Under the pieces are notes generated by a model. It searched no databases and was not told the origin of the DNA. It saw nothing but the letters and a program-made list of their open reading frames with translations. DNA of 64,000 nucleotides from Pseudomonadota bacterium (GTDB lineage: Bacteria > Pseudomonadota > Gammaproteobacteria > Steroidobacterales > Steroidobacteraceae): contig JAFEDS010000017.1 of the NCBI GenBank assembly GCA_018241505.1, positions 186,001 to 250,000 of the forward strand, given 5' to 3'. The position numbers and the translations under genes are program-made. Below, one piece after another: positions 27,151-39,564 of this stretch; the first letter of the stretch is position 1, and each line of letters starts with the position of its first letter.

Positions 27151-29037
27151 TCAAACCTCGATTTTGCGCGCCACTTCCACAACGTTGCGCGACGGCAGGC
27201 GGAACCGGTCCACCACCTTCACGGCATTGCGATACAGAAAAGCAAACACCGGCAGGCGCCAGTGGGACAGGCGTCCGTGACCGGGCTTGCGCACAATGAG
27301 ATCGCGCGCCGCGAAATAGACGCCGCCGTCCGTATCAAGCTTCGGGTCCAGGTGCTTCAAGTTGGTCAGGGCGCGGCACAGATCCGGGATTTCCATGAAG
27401 CCGAAGCGCGCGACCGCGTGCCAGATCCCGTCGGTGATGTGCTCCGCATCGCAGCGTTGCGCAGGATCAACACGAGGGGTCTCTTTGAATTCGACCGTAA
27501 GCGTCACAACACGCTCGTGCAGCGAGCCCATGTGTTGGACGTGGAAGATCATCAGAGGTGGAATCGTTCGCGGCGATTTCGTCAGGAATATTCCAGTGCC
27601 GGCCACCCGCGGAATCTTGCCGGAAGCCAGCTCTTCCAGGAATTGACGCGAGTCCTCCTCGGTCCCGGCCAGTGCATCATGCACGCAGTCCACGCCGGAT
27701 CGCCAGGTACTCATGATGAAGAAGACACCGGCGCCGAGGGTCAGCGGCAACCAGCCGCCGTCCGCAATCTTCAGAAGATTGGCACAGAAGAACGCCAGGT
27801 CCACAAGCAGAAACACGCCGGCAACCCCCAGGGACACAGCCGCCGACCACCGCCAGGTCCTGCGCATGGCCGCGTACAAGAGGCAGGTCGTCACCAACAT
27901 CGTGGTGGACACCGCCGTCCCATACGCACCCGCCAGCTTGTCGGAGCTGCCGAAAGCGACCGCAATGGCCACAGTGACAATCATCATCATCCAGTTCACC
28001 GCGGGTACGTAGATCTGCCCATAGACCTCATCGGAGGTCTGCCGGATGTTGACCCCCGGCAGCCATCCGAGTTGCATGGCCTGCCGCGTCATGGAGAAGG
28101 AGCCGGTGATAATGGCCTGACTGGCAATTACAGTCGCCAGCGTCGCCAGGACCACGAGAGGATAGACCGCCCAAGACGGCGCAAGCTGGAAGAAAGGATT
28201 GCCCGTGATGGTCTGCTTCTCGATCAGCAGCGCCGTCTGTCCCGCATAGCTCAGCAGCAGCGCCGGAAGCACCACCCAATACCAGGAGCCGCGTATGGGT
28301 CCACGGCCCAAGTGGCCCATGTCGGCGTACAGTGCCTCCGCTCCGGTAATACACAGGAATACCCCTCCCAACACCAGGAAGCCCGCGGTCCGCTCGTGCG
28401 CCAGGAATTCGACGGCGTGGACGGGATTCACTGCGACGAGCACGTGAGGATTGCGAACGATTCCACTCACCCCGAGCGCGGCAATCACAGCGAACCACAG
28501 CAGCATGATGGGTCCGAACGCACTGCCGATTCTTTCGGTTCCGAACCGCTGCGCTGCAAACAGCACCATGAGAATCAGGACCGCAATTGGCATGACGAAA
28601 GGTTTGAATGCGTCCGTGACGACGTTGACGCCCTCGACAGCGCTCAAGACCGAAATGGCGGGCGTGATGACGCCGTCGCCATAGATCAGCGCGGCTCCGA
28701 GTAATCCCATCACCGTGAGGACGCGCGCGCCGTGCCTGAAGCTATTGGCCCCAACGAGGGACATGAGCGCCATGATTCCACCCGCACCGTGGTTGTCGGC
28801 GCGCATGACAAAGACGCAATATTTCACCGAGACGGTGATGACCAGTGTCCAGAATATGAGCGAAAGAATTCCCAAGGCACTCGAGGAAGTGAAATGGCCA
28901 CCCATGGCCTGCACCACTGTCTGCAGGGTGTATAGGGGGCTGGTGCCGAGATCGCCGTAGACAATGCCCAGGGCGGTGAGCCAGAGCCAATTGTTTTCGT
29001 GGGAAGTGGCGGGGCGGACCGTGGCGGAGCTGCGCAT
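27151..29037 (-). CDS. kup: Kup potassium uptake protein
   Basis: 628 residues, the usual Kup length. Opens with LGIVYGDLGTSPLYT, the family hallmark, then about twelve membrane segments and a soluble C-terminal domain of about 150 residues. Imports K+ with H+ across the inner membrane. It is the first gene of the kup-DUF305-YVTN unit. The 197 bases to the divergent efflux operon contain no promoter I can call with confidence. Confidence 0.95.
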   Translation of the reverse strand: MRSSATVRPATSHENNWLWLTALGIVYGDLGTSPLYTLQTVVQAMGGHFTSSSALGILSLIFWTLVITVSVKYCVFVMRADNHGAGGIMALMSLVGANSFRHGARVLTVMGLLGAALIYGDGVITPAISVLSAVEGVNVVTDAFKPFVMPIAVLILMVLFAAQRFGTERIGSAFGPIMLLWFAVIAALGVSGIVRNPHVLVAVNPVHAVEFLAHERTAGFLVLGGVFLCITGAEALYADMGHLGRGPIRGSWYWVVLPALLLSYAGQTALLIEKQTITGNPFFQLAPSWAVYPLVVLATLATVIASQAIITGSFSMTRQAMQLGWLPGVNIRQTSDEVYGQIYVPAVNWMMMIVTVAIAVAFGSSDKLAGAYGTAVSTTMLVTTCLLYAAMRRTWRWSAAVSLGVAGVFLLVDLAFFCANLLKIADGGWLPLTLGAGVFFIMSTWRSGVDCVHDALAGTEEDSRQFLEELASGKIPRVAGTGIFLTKSPRTIPPLMIFHVQHMGSLHERVVTLTVEFKETPRVDPAQRCDAEHITDGIWHAVARFGFMEIPDLCRALTNLKHLDPKLDTDGGVYFAARDLIVRKPGHGRLSHWRLPVFAFLYRNAVKVVDRFRLPSRNVVEVARKIEV

Positions 29038-29234
29038 TTCGCGCAGTATAGCCGCCCGCTATTGCAACACCGGCCGGCGTTCCGGCACATTACCCCTTGT
29101 ATGTCAAGCACTTCCGACTCTGCGAAGCAACACTTGCTTACAGTGTCTGAAGTACGAATCTCGGGAAACTTCACCCCTGGTTGCACAGTCAACGTCGCAG
29201 GCTAAGGTTTGGGGAGTCGCAAGCTGGTGGATCA

Positions 29235-30620
29235 GTGGTAAACGAACAAGAGAATCAGACTAACGACCCGGCGCAGCCGCCGCAGTCGTTCTTCCGCCGA
29301 TATCGCGCAGTCATCTTCGTCGTCATCGCATTTGCAGTGGTGGTCCTCCTCGTGCTGAGGCACCACAAGCACCAGCAGGAGCTGGCTGCCATGGAAGGCG
29401 GGGGACCCGGTGGCCGAGGCCGCGGGGGCGCTTCCTCCCTTAGCGGCGGAGGCGGCCGCGGCCGTGGCGGCGGGGCGGGGCCCAACAGTGCCGTCGCGGT
29501 GACAGTGGCAAACGTTGCCTCCGGTGATATCGAGGTCCGGATCCCGGCGCTGGGAACCATTACACCTCTGGCGACCGTCACCGTGCGTCCACAGGTGAGC
29601 GGTATTCTCACGAAGCTGGCCTTCCAGGAAGGCCAGCTCGTGAAGGCCGGGCAGTTTCTGGCCGAAATCGATCCGCGTCCCTACCAGGCGGCCCTCGAGC
29701 AGGCCAAGGGCAATCTGCGCAAGGACCAGGCGCTGCTGGCGGATGCCCGCCTCGATCTGAAGCGCTTCGAGGAACTGATCAAGGAAGACTCCGTGGCGCA
29801 GCAGCAGCTCGACACCCAGCGCGCCCTGGTGGATCAATACGGCGGGCAGCTCGAGTCCGACCAGGCGGCGGTGCGGACCGCGCAGATCAACCTGGACTAC
29901 ACCCACATTGTCTCGCCGGTCTCTGGCCGCGTCGGCCTGCGCCAGGTCGACCAGGGGAACTATGTGACGCCCGGTGACACCAACGGCCTGGTCGTCGTGA
30001 CCGAGCTGCAACCGATTTCCGCGATTTTCGCCATCCCCGAAGACAACGTGAACGCCCTGATGGACCAACTCCGGTCAGGCGGCACATTGACGGCGGAGGC
30101 GTTCGACCGGGGTAACAGCACCCAGATAGGCACGGGCCAGGTGAAGGCCGTCGACAGCCAGATCGACACCACCACCGGCACGATCAAGCTGCGTGCGTTG
30201 TTTGCCAACGAGGATGGACGCCTCTTTCCCAATCAGTTCGTGAATATCCAACTCATCGTCAATGTGTTGCACGACCAGACCGTGATGCCTAGCTCGGCCG
30301 TGCATCGGGGCGCCCCCAATGGCGTCGCCAGCACTTTCGTCTATCTCGTCAACACGACGGAAAACACCGTGGCCGTCCGCCCTGTCACCCTGGGGGTCAT
30401 CGACGGTGAACGGGTTGCCGTAACGAAAGGCCTGGAGGCCGGAGATATCGTGGTCACCGAGGGCGGCGACCGCCTCCGTGATGGCGCGTCGATCCTGCTT
30501 CCGGCCAACACGACTCAACATCCTACGACGGCAGCGCCTCAGCAGGCCCACAAACGCGGCATCGGCAAGGGGAACGGCCAGCATAAGAACCGGGGACAGC
30601 AGCCGCCCGCCTCACAATGA
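29235..30620 (+). CDS. RND efflux periplasmic adaptor (MdtA-like)
   Basis: 461 residues from a GTG at 29235 preceded by ggtgg; a TTG at 29181 would add 18 residues. One N-terminal membrane anchor (about residues 24-42), then an unusual Gly/Arg-rich linker (about 52-82). The adaptor core follows: barrel-sandwich hybrid ([26 protein letters not shown]), alpha-hairpin ([16 protein letters not shown]) and beta-barrel ([17 protein letters not shown]). It bridges the inner-membrane pump and outer-membrane channel. It overlaps the first permease by 4 bases. The closest known arrangement is MdtABC, with two RND permeases and one adaptor. Confidence 0.92.
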   Translation: MVNEQENQTNDPAQPPQSFFRRYRAVIFVVIAFAVVVLLVLRHHKHQQELAAMEGGGPGGRGRGGASSLSGGGGRGRGGGAGPNSAVAVTVANVASGDIEVRIPALGTITPLATVTVRPQVSGILTKLAFQEGQLVKAGQFLAEIDPRPYQAALEQAKGNLRKDQALLADARLDLKRFEELIKEDSVAQQQLDTQRALVDQYGGQLESDQAAVRTAQINLDYTHIVSPVSGRVGLRQVDQGNYVTPGDTNGLVVVTELQPISAIFAIPEDNVNALMDQLRSGGTLTAEAFDRGNSTQIGTGQVKAVDSQIDTTTGTIKLRALFANEDGRLFPNQFVNIQLIVNVLHDQTVMPSSAVHRGAPNGVASTFVYLVNTTENTVAVRPVTLGVIDGERVAVTKGLEAGDIVVTEGGDRLRDGASILLPANTTQHPTTAAPQQAHKRGIGKGNGQHKNRGQQPPASQ

Positions 30621-33600
30621 ACCCGTCGCGCCTTTTCATACTCCGGCCGGTCGCCACTACCTTGTTGATGGTGGCCATCCTGGTCGTGGGCCTGATTGCC
30701 TACCTGCAGTTGCCCTTGTCGGCCCTGCCGGAAGTCGCCTATCCGACCATCCAGGTCCAGACGTTCTATCCGGGCGCGAGCCCCGAAGTGGTCACCTCGG
30801 CCATCACGGCGCCGCTGGAAAAGCAGTTCGGCCAGATGCCCGGCCTCAACCAGATGTCCTCGACGAGCTCGGCGGGGGCCTCGGTCATTACCTTGCAATT
30901 CAACCTGTCGCTGCCGATCGATGTCGCCGAGCAGGAAGTCCAGGCAGCCATCAGCGCCGGACAAAACCTGCTGCCACAGGATCTTCCCGCACCACCCATC
31001 TATGCGAAGGTCAATCCCGCCGATGCGCCCGTGCTGACATTGGGCATCACTTCGGCCGTGATGCCGTTGACCGAAGTGCAGGACATGGCGGACACGCGCG
31101 TTGCCCAGAAGATCTCCCAGTTGAAAGGCGTCGGCGTGGTGAGCATCAGCGGCGGCCAGCGGCCCGCCGTCAGGGTTGTAGTAAATCCCCGCGCCCTCGC
31201 CGCCTACGGCCTCAACCTCGATGACCTGCGCACGACCATCAATGTTGCCAATCAGAACGGACCCAAGGGGACGCTGGATGGCCCGGCCCGCGCCTACACA
31301 ATCAACACCAACGATCAGATCCGAAGCGCCGAGGAGTACGGCAATATCATTGTCGCCTATCGCAACGGCTCACCCGTCCGCATGAAGGATGTGGCCACGC
31401 TCGTGGCCGGTGCCGAGAATGCCAAGCTCGGCGGCTGGATGAACAACACCCCGGCCCTGATCCTGAACGTGCAGCGGCAGCCGGGAGCGAACGTCGTCGC
31501 GGTGGTGGACCGCATTCACGAACTGCTGCCCCAGCTTCGAGCCGCTCTTCCTCCGGGAGTGGATGTCGCCATCCTCACCGACCGCACGACCACCATCCGC
31601 GCTTCCATCAAGGATGTGAAGTTCGAGATGATCCTGGCGGTGGTACTGGTGGTGCTCGTCATCTACCTGTTCCTGCGGGATGTACGCGCCACCCTGATTC
31701 CGAGCCTGTCCGTACCGCTCTCCCTGATCGGCACCTTTGCGATCATGTACCTGGCGGATTTCAGTCTCAACAATCTGTCCTTCATGGCGCTCACCATCGC
31801 GACCGGTTTCGTGGTCGACGATGCGATTGTGATGATCGAAAACATCTCGCGCTACATTGAGCGGGGCGAGCGCCCGTTGCAGGCGGCCCTGAAGGGCGCC
31901 GGCCAGATCGGCTTTACCATCATTTCCCTCACCGTCTCCCTGATTGCCGTGTTGATTCCCCTGCTGTTCATGCAGGACGTGGTCGGGCGCCTGTTCCGTG
32001 AATTCGCGGTAACGCTGGCGGTCACCATCCTGATTTCCGCGGTCGTGTCCCTGACGCTCGTGCCGATGATGTGTGCGAACCTGTTGCAGCATCGGCCCGG
32101 GAAGCAGCACGAAGACAACGAGTCAGGTTGGTTCGGACAGATGGTGGCCTGGTACGGCGGCAAGCTCACGTGGGTACTCAATCACCAGAAGCTGACACTG
32201 TGGGTTGCCATCGCGACCCTCGTTGTCACGGCCGGCCTGTACATCGGGATTCCCAAGGGCTTCTTTCCGGACCAGGACACGGGCCTCATCCAGGGCGTAT
32301 CGGATGCCACCGAAGGTATTTCTTATGCCGCCATGGCCGAGCGCCAGCAGGCCCTGGCGCGCGCGATTCTGCAAGACCCGGATGTCGCGAGCCTGTCATC
32401 GTTCATTGGTGTGGACGGCAACAATGTCACATTGAACAGCGGCCGCTTCCTGATCAACCTGAAACCCCGTGACTCGCGTTCGGCGACCGCGACGCAGATC
32501 ATCCGCAGATTGCGCGGCGAGACCGCCAATGTGGTTCCGGGTATCACGCTGTACATGCAGCCCGTACAGGATTTGACTCTCGACAACACGGTCAGCCGCA
32601 CGCAATACAACTTCACGCTGGAGAGTGCCGACGCGGCCGCATTGTCCTCCTGGACTCCGAAGCTCGTCGCCCGCTTGAAGCAGCTACCCCAGCTTTCGGA
32701 TGTGGTCAGCAACCAGGAAGACAACGGACTTGCGGTGCAGGTCACCATTGACAGGGACAGTGCCGCGCGGCTGGGGATCAGTGTGGGTACCGTCGACAAT
32801 GCGCTGTACGATGCGTTCGGACAGAGAATCGTCTCGACCATTTTCACCCAGTCGAACCAATACCGGGTGATCCTGGAAGCCGATCCCGAGTCCTACCAGT
32901 CGGTCGACACGCTGTCCTCCATTTACGTGCCCTCGGCGGGCGGCGGACAGGTACCCCTGTCGGCAATTGCCAAAGTCAGTGTCGAGTCCCGCCCCCTGTT
33001 GATCAACCACCTGGCGCAGTTTCCGGCCGCCACGGTGTCCTTCAACCTCGCGCCGGGAGCCTCGCTCGGGTCCGCGGTCGATGCGATCGAACAGGCGGAG
33101 AAGGATGAGAAGGTTCCGGCGAGCATTCACACGACCTTCCAGGGTGCGGCGCTGGCCTTTCGCAGCAACCTGAGCAACGAATTGCTGCTGCTGCTGGCGG
33201 CGGTGCTGGTCATGTACATCGTGCTCGGCGTGCTGTACGAAAGTTTCATACACCCGGTCACCATTCTGTCCACCCTGCCGTCGGCGGGCATCGGTGCGTT
33301 GCTCGCGTTGATGCTGGCGGGTGATGACCTGACCATCATTGCGTTGATTGGCATCATCCTGCTCATTGGCATTGTGAAGAAGAATGCGATTCTCATGATC
33401 GACTTCGCCATCGATGCCGAGCGCACCCAGGGGCTGAGTCCCCGGGAAGCCATCCATCAGGCCTGCCTGCTGCGCTTTCGGCCGATTCTCATGACCACGG
33501 TGGCCGCGATCTTCGGTGCGTTGCCCTTGATGTTCGGCACGGGCACCGGCTCGGAGCTGCGGCACCCGCTGGGTGTCAGCATTGTGGGCGGACTGCTCGT

Positions 33601-33712
33601 GAGCCAGGTCCTCACTCTGTTTACGACGCCCGTCATCTATCTGGCGTTCGATCGCCTCGCCAAGCGGTTCCGGCCCAGCGCCGAAGGCGAGCTGGCGGAC
33701 GATCCGGCGTGA
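30617..33712 (+). CDS. RND efflux permease, first of a tandem pair (MdtB-like)
   Basis: 1031 residues, normal for the HAE1/RND family. Twelve membrane segments with two large periplasmic loops. The TM4 proton-relay acids are present in [16 protein letters not shown], and the [17 protein letters not shown] and [17 protein letters not shown] segments mark TM10-TM12. Uses the proton gradient to expel drugs or other amphiphiles. The start overlaps the adaptor stop (ATGA). With the following gene it probably forms a mixed trimer, as MdtB and MdtC do (established for E. coli, inferred here). Confidence 0.94.
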   Translation: MNPSRLFILRPVATTLLMVAILVVGLIAYLQLPLSALPEVAYPTIQVQTFYPGASPEVVTSAITAPLEKQFGQMPGLNQMSSTSSAGASVITLQFNLSLPIDVAEQEVQAAISAGQNLLPQDLPAPPIYAKVNPADAPVLTLGITSAVMPLTEVQDMADTRVAQKISQLKGVGVVSISGGQRPAVRVVVNPRALAAYGLNLDDLRTTINVANQNGPKGTLDGPARAYTINTNDQIRSAEEYGNIIVAYRNGSPVRMKDVATLVAGAENAKLGGWMNNTPALILNVQRQPGANVVAVVDRIHELLPQLRAALPPGVDVAILTDRTTTIRASIKDVKFEMILAVVLVVLVIYLFLRDVRATLIPSLSVPLSLIGTFAIMYLADFSLNNLSFMALTIATGFVVDDAIVMIENISRYIERGERPLQAALKGAGQIGFTIISLTVSLIAVLIPLLFMQDVVGRLFREFAVTLAVTILISAVVSLTLVPMMCANLLQHRPGKQHEDNESGWFGQMVAWYGGKLTWVLNHQKLTLWVAIATLVVTAGLYIGIPKGFFPDQDTGLIQGVSDATEGISYAAMAERQQALARAILQDPDVASLSSFIGVDGNNVTLNSGRFLINLKPRDSRSATATQIIRRLRGETANVVPGITLYMQPVQDLTLDNTVSRTQYNFTLESADAAALSSWTPKLVARLKQLPQLSDVVSNQEDNGLAVQVTIDRDSAARLGISVGTVDNALYDAFGQRIVSTIFTQSNQYRVILEADPESYQSVDTLSSIYVPSAGGGQVPLSAIAKVSVESRPLLINHLAQFPAATVSFNLAPGASLGSAVDAIEQAEKDEKVPASIHTTFQGAALAFRSNLSNELLLLLAAVLVMYIVLGVLYESFIHPVTILSTLPSAGIGALLALMLAGDDLTIIALIGIILLIGIVKKNAILMIDFAIDAERTQGLSPREAIHQACLLRFRPILMTTVAAIFGALPLMFGTGTGSELRHPLGVSIVGGLLVSQVLTLFTTPVIYLAFDRLAKRFRPSAEGELADDPA

Positions 33713-36700
33713 ACATTTCCGCGCCTTTCATTGCGAGACCCGTGGCAACAGTCCTGTTGACGCTCGGGGTCGCTCTGTGCGGAGTCGTTGCTTTCGGGCT
33801 GTTGCCAGTGGCACCGCTGCCTAAAATCGAAGCGCCGGCAATTTTCGTCAGTGCCTCTTTGCCGGGCGCGAGTCCCGAGGTGATGGCGAGCTCGGTCGCG
33901 ACGCCGCTCGAGCGCCACCTCGGTGCCATTGCCGATGTGGATGATATGACCTCGCGCAGCAGCGTGGGCAATACCAACATTCAGCTCGCTTTCGGGATCG
34001 ATCGCGACATCGACGGAGCGGCGCGGGATGTGCAGGCTGCCATCGTCGCGGCCCATGCCGACCTGCCATCCGCCCTCACGCGCAATCCGAGCTACCGGAA
34101 GCTCAACAGCTCGTTGTTTCCGGTGATGTCGATCGCGATGACCTCGGATGTGCTGACGCAAGGTCAGATCTATGATGCCGCCGACGCCGTCATTTCCCAG
34201 CGGCTGTCGCAGATCAACGGAGTCGGAGGCATCAATGTAAGTGGCTCCGCGCTGCCGGCCGTACGAGTGGAGATCAATCCCCTGGCCGTGTCGAAGTATG
34301 GCATCGGCTTGCAGGACATCCGCGCAGCCATCTCGAACGCCAACGCCAACGCCCCCAAAGGCGCCATCGAATCCAACAACCTGCACTACCAGATCTACAC
34401 AAATGACAACGCGCGCGCTGCGGAACCTTACCGCAACCTGATCATCGCCAACCGGAACGGCAACACCGTCCGGCTGGGTGATGTAGCCACCGTCACTGAC
34501 ATGCAGGATGGCGCCACGGAGAACATTCGCACCTACGGCGTCTACAACGGCAAGCCGGCCGTGTCCGTGCAGGTCTACCAGCAGCCCGGCGCCAACATCA
34601 TTGAAGTAGTGGACGCCGTCAAAGCCGAGCTGCCGCAGCTTCGAGCGGAGATCGACCCCAAGATCGACCTCGTAGTGACCTTCGACCGCTCGGTCACCAT
34701 CCGCGCCTCCTTGCGCCAGGTGGAGCAAACCCTGCTGATAGCGGTCGCAATGGTCATCTTCGTCGTCTACCTTTTCCTGCACAGCTATCGCGCCGCCCTG
34801 ATTCCCGCCGTGGTGGTTCCAGTCGCACTGATCGGCACATTCGCGGCGATGTATCTCCTGGATTACACGCTCGACAACTTTTCCCTGATGGCCCTCACCA
34901 TCGCCACCGGCTTTGTAGTGGACGATGCGATCGTCGTGATGGAAAACACCACGCGCCACATTGAGGCAGGCATGAGTCGAATGCAGGCGGCTTTGCGTGG
35001 CGCGAAGGAAGTCGGCTTCACCGTGGTTTCCATGAGCCTGTCGCTGATTGCGGTGTTCATCCCTTTCCAGCTCGCCGGCGGTATTGTCGGCAAGCTGTTC
35101 CGTGAATTCACGGTCACCCTGTCGGTCGCCATTTTGATCTCGCTGGTCATTTCACTGACCACGACACCAATGATGTGCGCTCGCCTGCTGGGACGCGATC
35201 GCGATCGCAAGCCCAACCGATTGGCTGTCTGGTTCGAACGGCACTTCAAGAATCTGCGCGAAGGTTACGAACGCACCCTGGCCTGGTCGCTCGATCATCC
35301 GCGACTGATGATGATTTTCCTGCTGGCCACGGTAGCTCTGAATGTCTATCTGTACGTCGTGATCCCCAAGGGCTTCATGCCGCACCAGGACACAGGCCAG
35401 ATATGGGGCGGTATCCGCGGCGATGCCGATGCCTCGTTTCAATTGATGAAAGCCAAGTTGCAGGAAGTAGCGCAGATCCTGCAGGACGATCCGGCCGTGC
35501 AAAGTGTCACCGGCTCAGTGGGCGGCGGCGGCTTCGGGCCCGGCGGTGGCGGTGGCGCGAGCGCCAGTGTCAGCCTGACCTTGAAGCCACTGGCGCGGCG
35601 TGATGCTTCCGCGGACGGCGTCATCAACCGGCTGCGGCCGAAGTTGGCCCGGGTCGCCGGCGTACAGACCTTCCTGCAGGCCGCCCAGGATTTCGGCGGT
35701 GGCGGCGGCCGTTCCGCCAACTCCTCGAATCAATACACCTTGATGGGCGATGATGTGAATGAGCTGCGCGATTGGGCGCAGAAGCTGCGCATTGCACTTC
35801 AGAATGTGAAGGAAGTGACGGACGTCGACACCGACGCGCAGCCGGGCGGGCTGGAAGCCGACCTGATTGTCGACCGCGATGCGGCGTCCCGTCTCGGGCT
35901 CACTGCCAGCCAGATCGACAATACCCTGGGCGATGCGTTTGCACAGGCGCAGGTCTCCACAATCTACAACCCGTTCAGTCCCCAGCAGTATCACGTGATC
36001 ATGGAGGTGGCGCCCGAATACTGGCAAAACCCCGACACACTCAAATCACTGTATGTGAGTACGTCCGGCGGGTCGGCGAGCGGAACGCAACTCACCCAGG
36101 CCGTGGCAGGCACCACCTCAGTCAGTGCGACCAGAAACGCGGCCGCCAAGGCAACGACGACCAACAACGCCGGCGCGGTCGCTTCCGATCTGGCCCGCAA
36201 CCTGGCATCCAACTCGCTGGCCAACGCGGGCCGCGGCAACACGTCGACCGGTTCGGCGGTCAGTGTCAGCAAGGAGACGGTCATACCCTTCACCGCCTTC
36301 AGTCATTTCGTTGAAGGAACCACACAGACCACCGTGAATCACACGGGTACCTCGGTCTCCACCTCGATTTCGTACAACCTGGCCGAAGGCGAGACGGATC
36401 AGACCGGGGTCAATGCCATCGAGCGCACCATCAACGAAATCCACATGCCGACCAGCATTCACGGCACTCCTTACGGTACGGTTCGCCTGTTCCAACAGAA
36501 CGCCAGCGCACAGCCGCTGCTGTTGCTGGCGGCGCTCATGGCAATCTACGTGGTATTGGGCATGCTGTACGAGAGCTATTCCCATCCGGTTACCATTCTG
36601 TCCACGCTGCCGTCCGCGGGCGTAGGCGCACTGTTAGCCCTGCTGGCGACCGACATGGAGCTCAGCCTGATCGCCTTCCTCGGGATTCTATTGTTGATTG

Positions 36701-37041
36701 GCATCGTCAAGAAAAACGCCATCATGATGGTCGACTTCGCGCTCGACGCCGAGCGCACCTTGTCGCTGACACCGCGCGAAGCGATTGCACGCGCCTGTTC
36801 CTTGCGCTTCCGGCCGATCATGATGACAACTCTCGCAGCCATCGCCGGCGCCCTGCCGCTAGCCGTTGCCTACGGTGACGGCACCGAGATGCGCCGGCCG
36901 TTGGGAGTATCCATTGTCGGTGGACTCGTGGTCAGCCAGTTGCTGACGTTGTACACCACGCCTGTTGTTTACCTGTATGTCCATCGCTGGGGACGCAAGA
37001 ATCGATACAAGCAGACCCGGCTGCTGGAAGCGAGCCTATGA
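33709..37041 (+). CDS. RND efflux permease, second of the pair (MdtC-like), with an extra periplasmic insert
   Basis: 1110 residues from a GTG overlapping the previous stop (GTGA). The RND core is intact ([34 protein letters not shown]). It is about 70 residues longer than the family norm. An Ala/Thr/Ser/Asn-rich insert (about residues 788-857, bases 36073-36282) interrupts the second periplasmic loop after YVSTSGG, before the conserved VIPFTAF strand. A Gly run ([14 protein letters not shown]) sits near residues 603-617. The insert is predicted to lie in the docking/porter region. Confidence 0.93.
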   Translation: MNISAPFIARPVATVLLTLGVALCGVVAFGLLPVAPLPKIEAPAIFVSASLPGASPEVMASSVATPLERHLGAIADVDDMTSRSSVGNTNIQLAFGIDRDIDGAARDVQAAIVAAHADLPSALTRNPSYRKLNSSLFPVMSIAMTSDVLTQGQIYDAADAVISQRLSQINGVGGINVSGSALPAVRVEINPLAVSKYGIGLQDIRAAISNANANAPKGAIESNNLHYQIYTNDNARAAEPYRNLIIANRNGNTVRLGDVATVTDMQDGATENIRTYGVYNGKPAVSVQVYQQPGANIIEVVDAVKAELPQLRAEIDPKIDLVVTFDRSVTIRASLRQVEQTLLIAVAMVIFVVYLFLHSYRAALIPAVVVPVALIGTFAAMYLLDYTLDNFSLMALTIATGFVVDDAIVVMENTTRHIEAGMSRMQAALRGAKEVGFTVVSMSLSLIAVFIPFQLAGGIVGKLFREFTVTLSVAILISLVISLTTTPMMCARLLGRDRDRKPNRLAVWFERHFKNLREGYERTLAWSLDHPRLMMIFLLATVALNVYLYVVIPKGFMPHQDTGQIWGGIRGDADASFQLMKAKLQEVAQILQDDPAVQSVTGSVGGGGFGPGGGGGASASVSLTLKPLARRDASADGVINRLRPKLARVAGVQTFLQAAQDFGGGGGRSANSSNQYTLMGDDVNELRDWAQKLRIALQNVKEVTDVDTDAQPGGLEADLIVDRDAASRLGLTASQIDNTLGDAFAQAQVSTIYNPFSPQQYHVIMEVAPEYWQNPDTLKSLYVSTSGGSASGTQLTQAVAGTTSVSATRNAAAKATTTNNAGAVASDLARNLASNSLANAGRGNTSTGSAVSVSKETVIPFTAFSHFVEGTTQTTVNHTGTSVSTSISYNLAEGETDQTGVNAIERTINEIHMPTSIHGTPYGTVRLFQQNASAQPLLLLAALMAIYVVLGMLYESYSHPVTILSTLPSAGVGALLALLATDMELSLIAFLGILLLIGIVKKNAIMMVDFALDAERTLSLTPREAIARACSLRFRPIMMTTLAAIAGALPLAVAYGDGTEMRRPLGVSIVGGLVVSQLLTLYTTPVVYLYVHRWGRKNRYKQTRLLEASL

Positions 37042-38435
37042 TGCGCGGATTTTCGGGAGTGCTCGTTGCGGCGAGCTGTGCGTTGCTGACTGCCTGTGCC
37101 GTGGGACCCAACCACAAACGTCCCGCCATGGACTTGTCGGCCGCTTACAAGGAGCAGAACGGCTGGAAGCCCAGTGAGCCCGGTGATGCCCTCGACAAGG
37201 GCAAATGGTGGGAGATCTACCACGATGAGGTGCTGAACGGCCTGGAAGAGCAGGTCAACATCTCGAACCAGAATATCCTGGCCGCCGCGGCGGCGGTGGA
37301 GGAGTCGCGTGCATTGCTGAGGCAGGCACAGTCGACGTTCTGGCCGCAGATCAACCTGAATGGCAGCCGCACGCGAACGGTTACGGGACACGCCAACGGC
37401 ACCACCACCACCGCCACCGTCAACGACCTGGGTGCCTCGGGAGATTGGGAAATCGACTTGTGGGGCCGAATCCGCCGCCAGGCGGAGGGCAATCGGGCGT
37501 CCATGCAGGCGAACGAAGCGGCGCTTGCCAACGCACGCCTGTCTGCTCAGGCCGCACTCGCCACCGCTTACTTCGAATTGCGCGCGCAGGATCAGTTGCA
37601 GATCATTCTGGACGACATCGTCGCCGCCGAGCAGCAGTCCTTGAAGATTACCGAGAACCGCTATCGGGTGGGTGTCGCCGCCAAGGCGGATGTCGTCAGC
37701 GCCCAGACACAACTGCTGTCCAGCCAGGCCGAGCAGACCAACGCGCCGCTGCAGCGCGCCCTGCTGGAACATTCGATCGCGGTGTTGGTAGGACAGCAGC
37801 CAGCCAACTTCTCGGTCGCGACCACGGCAATGCGAACGGACGTGCCCACCGTCCCGGCGGGTGTGCCATCCGCTCTCCTCGAGCGTCGTCCTGACATCGC
37901 CCAGGCGGAGCGGCAGGTTGCCGCCACCAACGCACAAATCGGCGTAGCCATTGCCGCGTGGTTTCCGAGCCTGGATATCACTGGTTCCGACGACTATCGG
38001 GGCAACACGATCAGCCACCTGATCCGTACGGCGAACAATGTCTGGGCGTTTGGCCCGACATTGGCATTGTCAGTGTTCGATGGCGGGTTGCGGCGTGCCC
38101 AGGTTGCACAGGCGCGCGCTGCCCACGACATATCGGTCGACAACTACCGTCAAACCGTGCTGTCCGCATTGCAACAGGTGGAGGATGACATCACCACGTT
38201 GCGTGTGCTCGAGCAGCGTGCGGTCATCGAGGATGCGGCTGTGAAAGCAGCCCGGGAAGCGGAAACACTGACCTTGAATCAGTACAAGGCCGGCACTGTT
38301 CCCTACAGCAGCGTGATCACCGCGCAAACGACACGCCTGAATGCCGAAGAGACGGCGTTGAATGTGCTGTCATCGCGGCTGCAGGCGAGCGTCGCAATGA
38401 TCCAAGCGCTAGGAGGTGGCTGGCACCAGCCGTAG
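37038..38435 (+). CDS. Outer-membrane efflux factor, OprM/NodT family lipoprotein
   Basis: 465 residues starting at the first of two adjacent ATGs, overlapping the permease stop. Lipobox LLTAC with Cys near residue 20 followed by AVGPNHKRP, the standard opening of this family. Two duplicated helical OEP repeats follow (long coiled-coil regions rich in Ala/Gln, with SLKITENRYRVGVAAKADVV and TLTLNQYKAGTVPYSSV). Forms the trimeric outer-membrane channel completing the pump. Last gene of the efflux operon; its 3' end overlaps the convergent metallophosphoesterase gene by 27 bases. Confidence 0.93.
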   Translation: MMRGFSGVLVAASCALLTACAVGPNHKRPAMDLSAAYKEQNGWKPSEPGDALDKGKWWEIYHDEVLNGLEEQVNISNQNILAAAAAVEESRALLRQAQSTFWPQINLNGSRTRTVTGHANGTTTTATVNDLGASGDWEIDLWGRIRRQAEGNRASMQANEAALANARLSAQAALATAYFELRAQDQLQIILDDIVAAEQQSLKITENRYRVGVAAKADVVSAQTQLLSSQAEQTNAPLQRALLEHSIAVLVGQQPANFSVATTAMRTDVPTVPAGVPSALLERRPDIAQAERQVAATNAQIGVAIAAWFPSLDITGSDDYRGNTISHLIRTANNVWAFGPTLALSVFDGGLRRAQVAQARAAHDISVDNYRQTVLSALQQVEDDITTLRVLEQRAVIEDAAVKAAREAETLTLNQYKAGTVPYSSVITAQTTRLNAEETALNVLSSRLQASVAMIQALGGGWHQP

Positions 38436-39551
38436 GCGGGTAATTTCCGACGGAGCACCGAACCGGTTGGGCGGTCCCCAGTAACCCGTTCCCCGGCTCA
38501 CATACACCCAGAGTTGGTTGAGCCGGTGCAGTCCCGCCGTAAACGGCTGCTGGAAGCGCACAAACAGATTCCAGGGCCAGAACTGTCCGCCATGGGTGTG
38601 ACCTGACAACTGCAGGTCATAGCCGGCGGTAGCGGCTTCCGCCGCGGAACGCGGCTGATGCGCCAGGAGAATTCGTGCGCCCACATTGGCCGGCGCTCCC
38701 GCCAGCGCCGCGGCCGGATCGCTTTTCTCCCGGGGGTTGAAATGATGGGCGCTGTAGTCCGTTACGCCGGCAATGACCAGCGGCGCGCCCTCATGTGTCA
38801 GCACTTCGTGCTCATTGAGCAGCACCTTCAGCCCGAGTCGCCGGAACTCCGCAATCCATGGAGCCGCGCCGGAGTAATACTCATGATTACCCGTGACGAG
38901 AAAAGCCCCATGACGCGCCGTCAGGCGCGCCAGGGGCGCGGTATGACTGCCGAGCTCGCCAACGGGGCCATCGACAACATCGCCTGTGACGGCGATGACA
39001 TCCGGATGCAGCCCATTCACGGCGTCCACGATGGCATCAACATACTCTCTGCGAATCGCGCTGCCGACGTGCACATCGCTGATTTGCGCGATGGAAAATC
39101 CGTGCAGCGCGGCCGGCAGATTCAGGATCGGGACATCCACGTTGACAATCCGCGCACGCCGGCGGGCTGCCGCGAATCCAACCGCGGTCGCAATAACCCC
39201 CAGCACTACCACGGAAAATGCGGTTATCGAACGCAGTGTATATTCGTGAGCCGGCGAGAGCGTCACGAAACCCACGAGCAACAGCAGATCGCGCAGCAAC
39301 GTGAGAACCAGCAATGAGGAAAAGAAGCCTGCCATGAACAGGCCAGGGCCCGCGAGGCGCGCCGCCTGCAATCGCGGCAGCCGTCCACGAGCCAGTATTG
39401 CCAGCAGCATCATTGCAAACGACCCCGCCACCACGCCGGCGCCGGCAATACCAAAGGATGCACCGAGATCGGGCACCACACGCCAGCCAATGTACGCGTG
39501 GAGCAGTCCCAGAAGCGCTATGAAATACATGAAACGCCGATTGATTCGCAT
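38409..39551 (-). CDS. Membrane-anchored metallophosphoesterase
   Basis: 380 residues. Four N-terminal membrane segments (to about residue 130) precede a calcineurin-type phosphoesterase domain with every metal motif: ISDVHVG, GDVVDG, GNHEYY, LAHQPRSA and SGHTHGGQFWPW. The layout matches the YkuE/YaeI group of membrane-attached metallophosphoesterases; substrates in that group include nucleotide-lipid or phospholipid-type diphosphates. The ATG is only 13 bases from the start of the divergent MFS gene. Confidence 0.9.
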   Translation of the reverse strand: MRINRRFMYFIALLGLLHAYIGWRVVPDLGASFGIAGAGVVAGSFAMMLLAILARGRLPRLQAARLAGPGLFMAGFFSSLLVLTLLRDLLLLVGFVTLSPAHEYTLRSITAFSVVVLGVIATAVGFAAARRRARIVNVDVPILNLPAALHGFSIAQISDVHVGSAIRREYVDAIVDAVNGLHPDVIAVTGDVVDGPVGELGSHTAPLARLTARHGAFLVTGNHEYYSGAAPWIAEFRRLGLKVLLNEHEVLTHEGAPLVIAGVTDYSAHHFNPREKSDPAAALAGAPANVGARILLAHQPRSAAEAATAGYDLQLSGHTHGGQFWPWNLFVRFQQPFTAGLHRLNQLWVYVSRGTGYWGPPNRFGAPSEITRLRLVPATS

Positions 39552-39564
39552 GCGAGTTGAGTAG

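Noticed and set aside
29090-29125. Minus-strand TTGACA as a kup -35 element
   Set aside because: No acceptable -10 lies 16-18 bases downstream.
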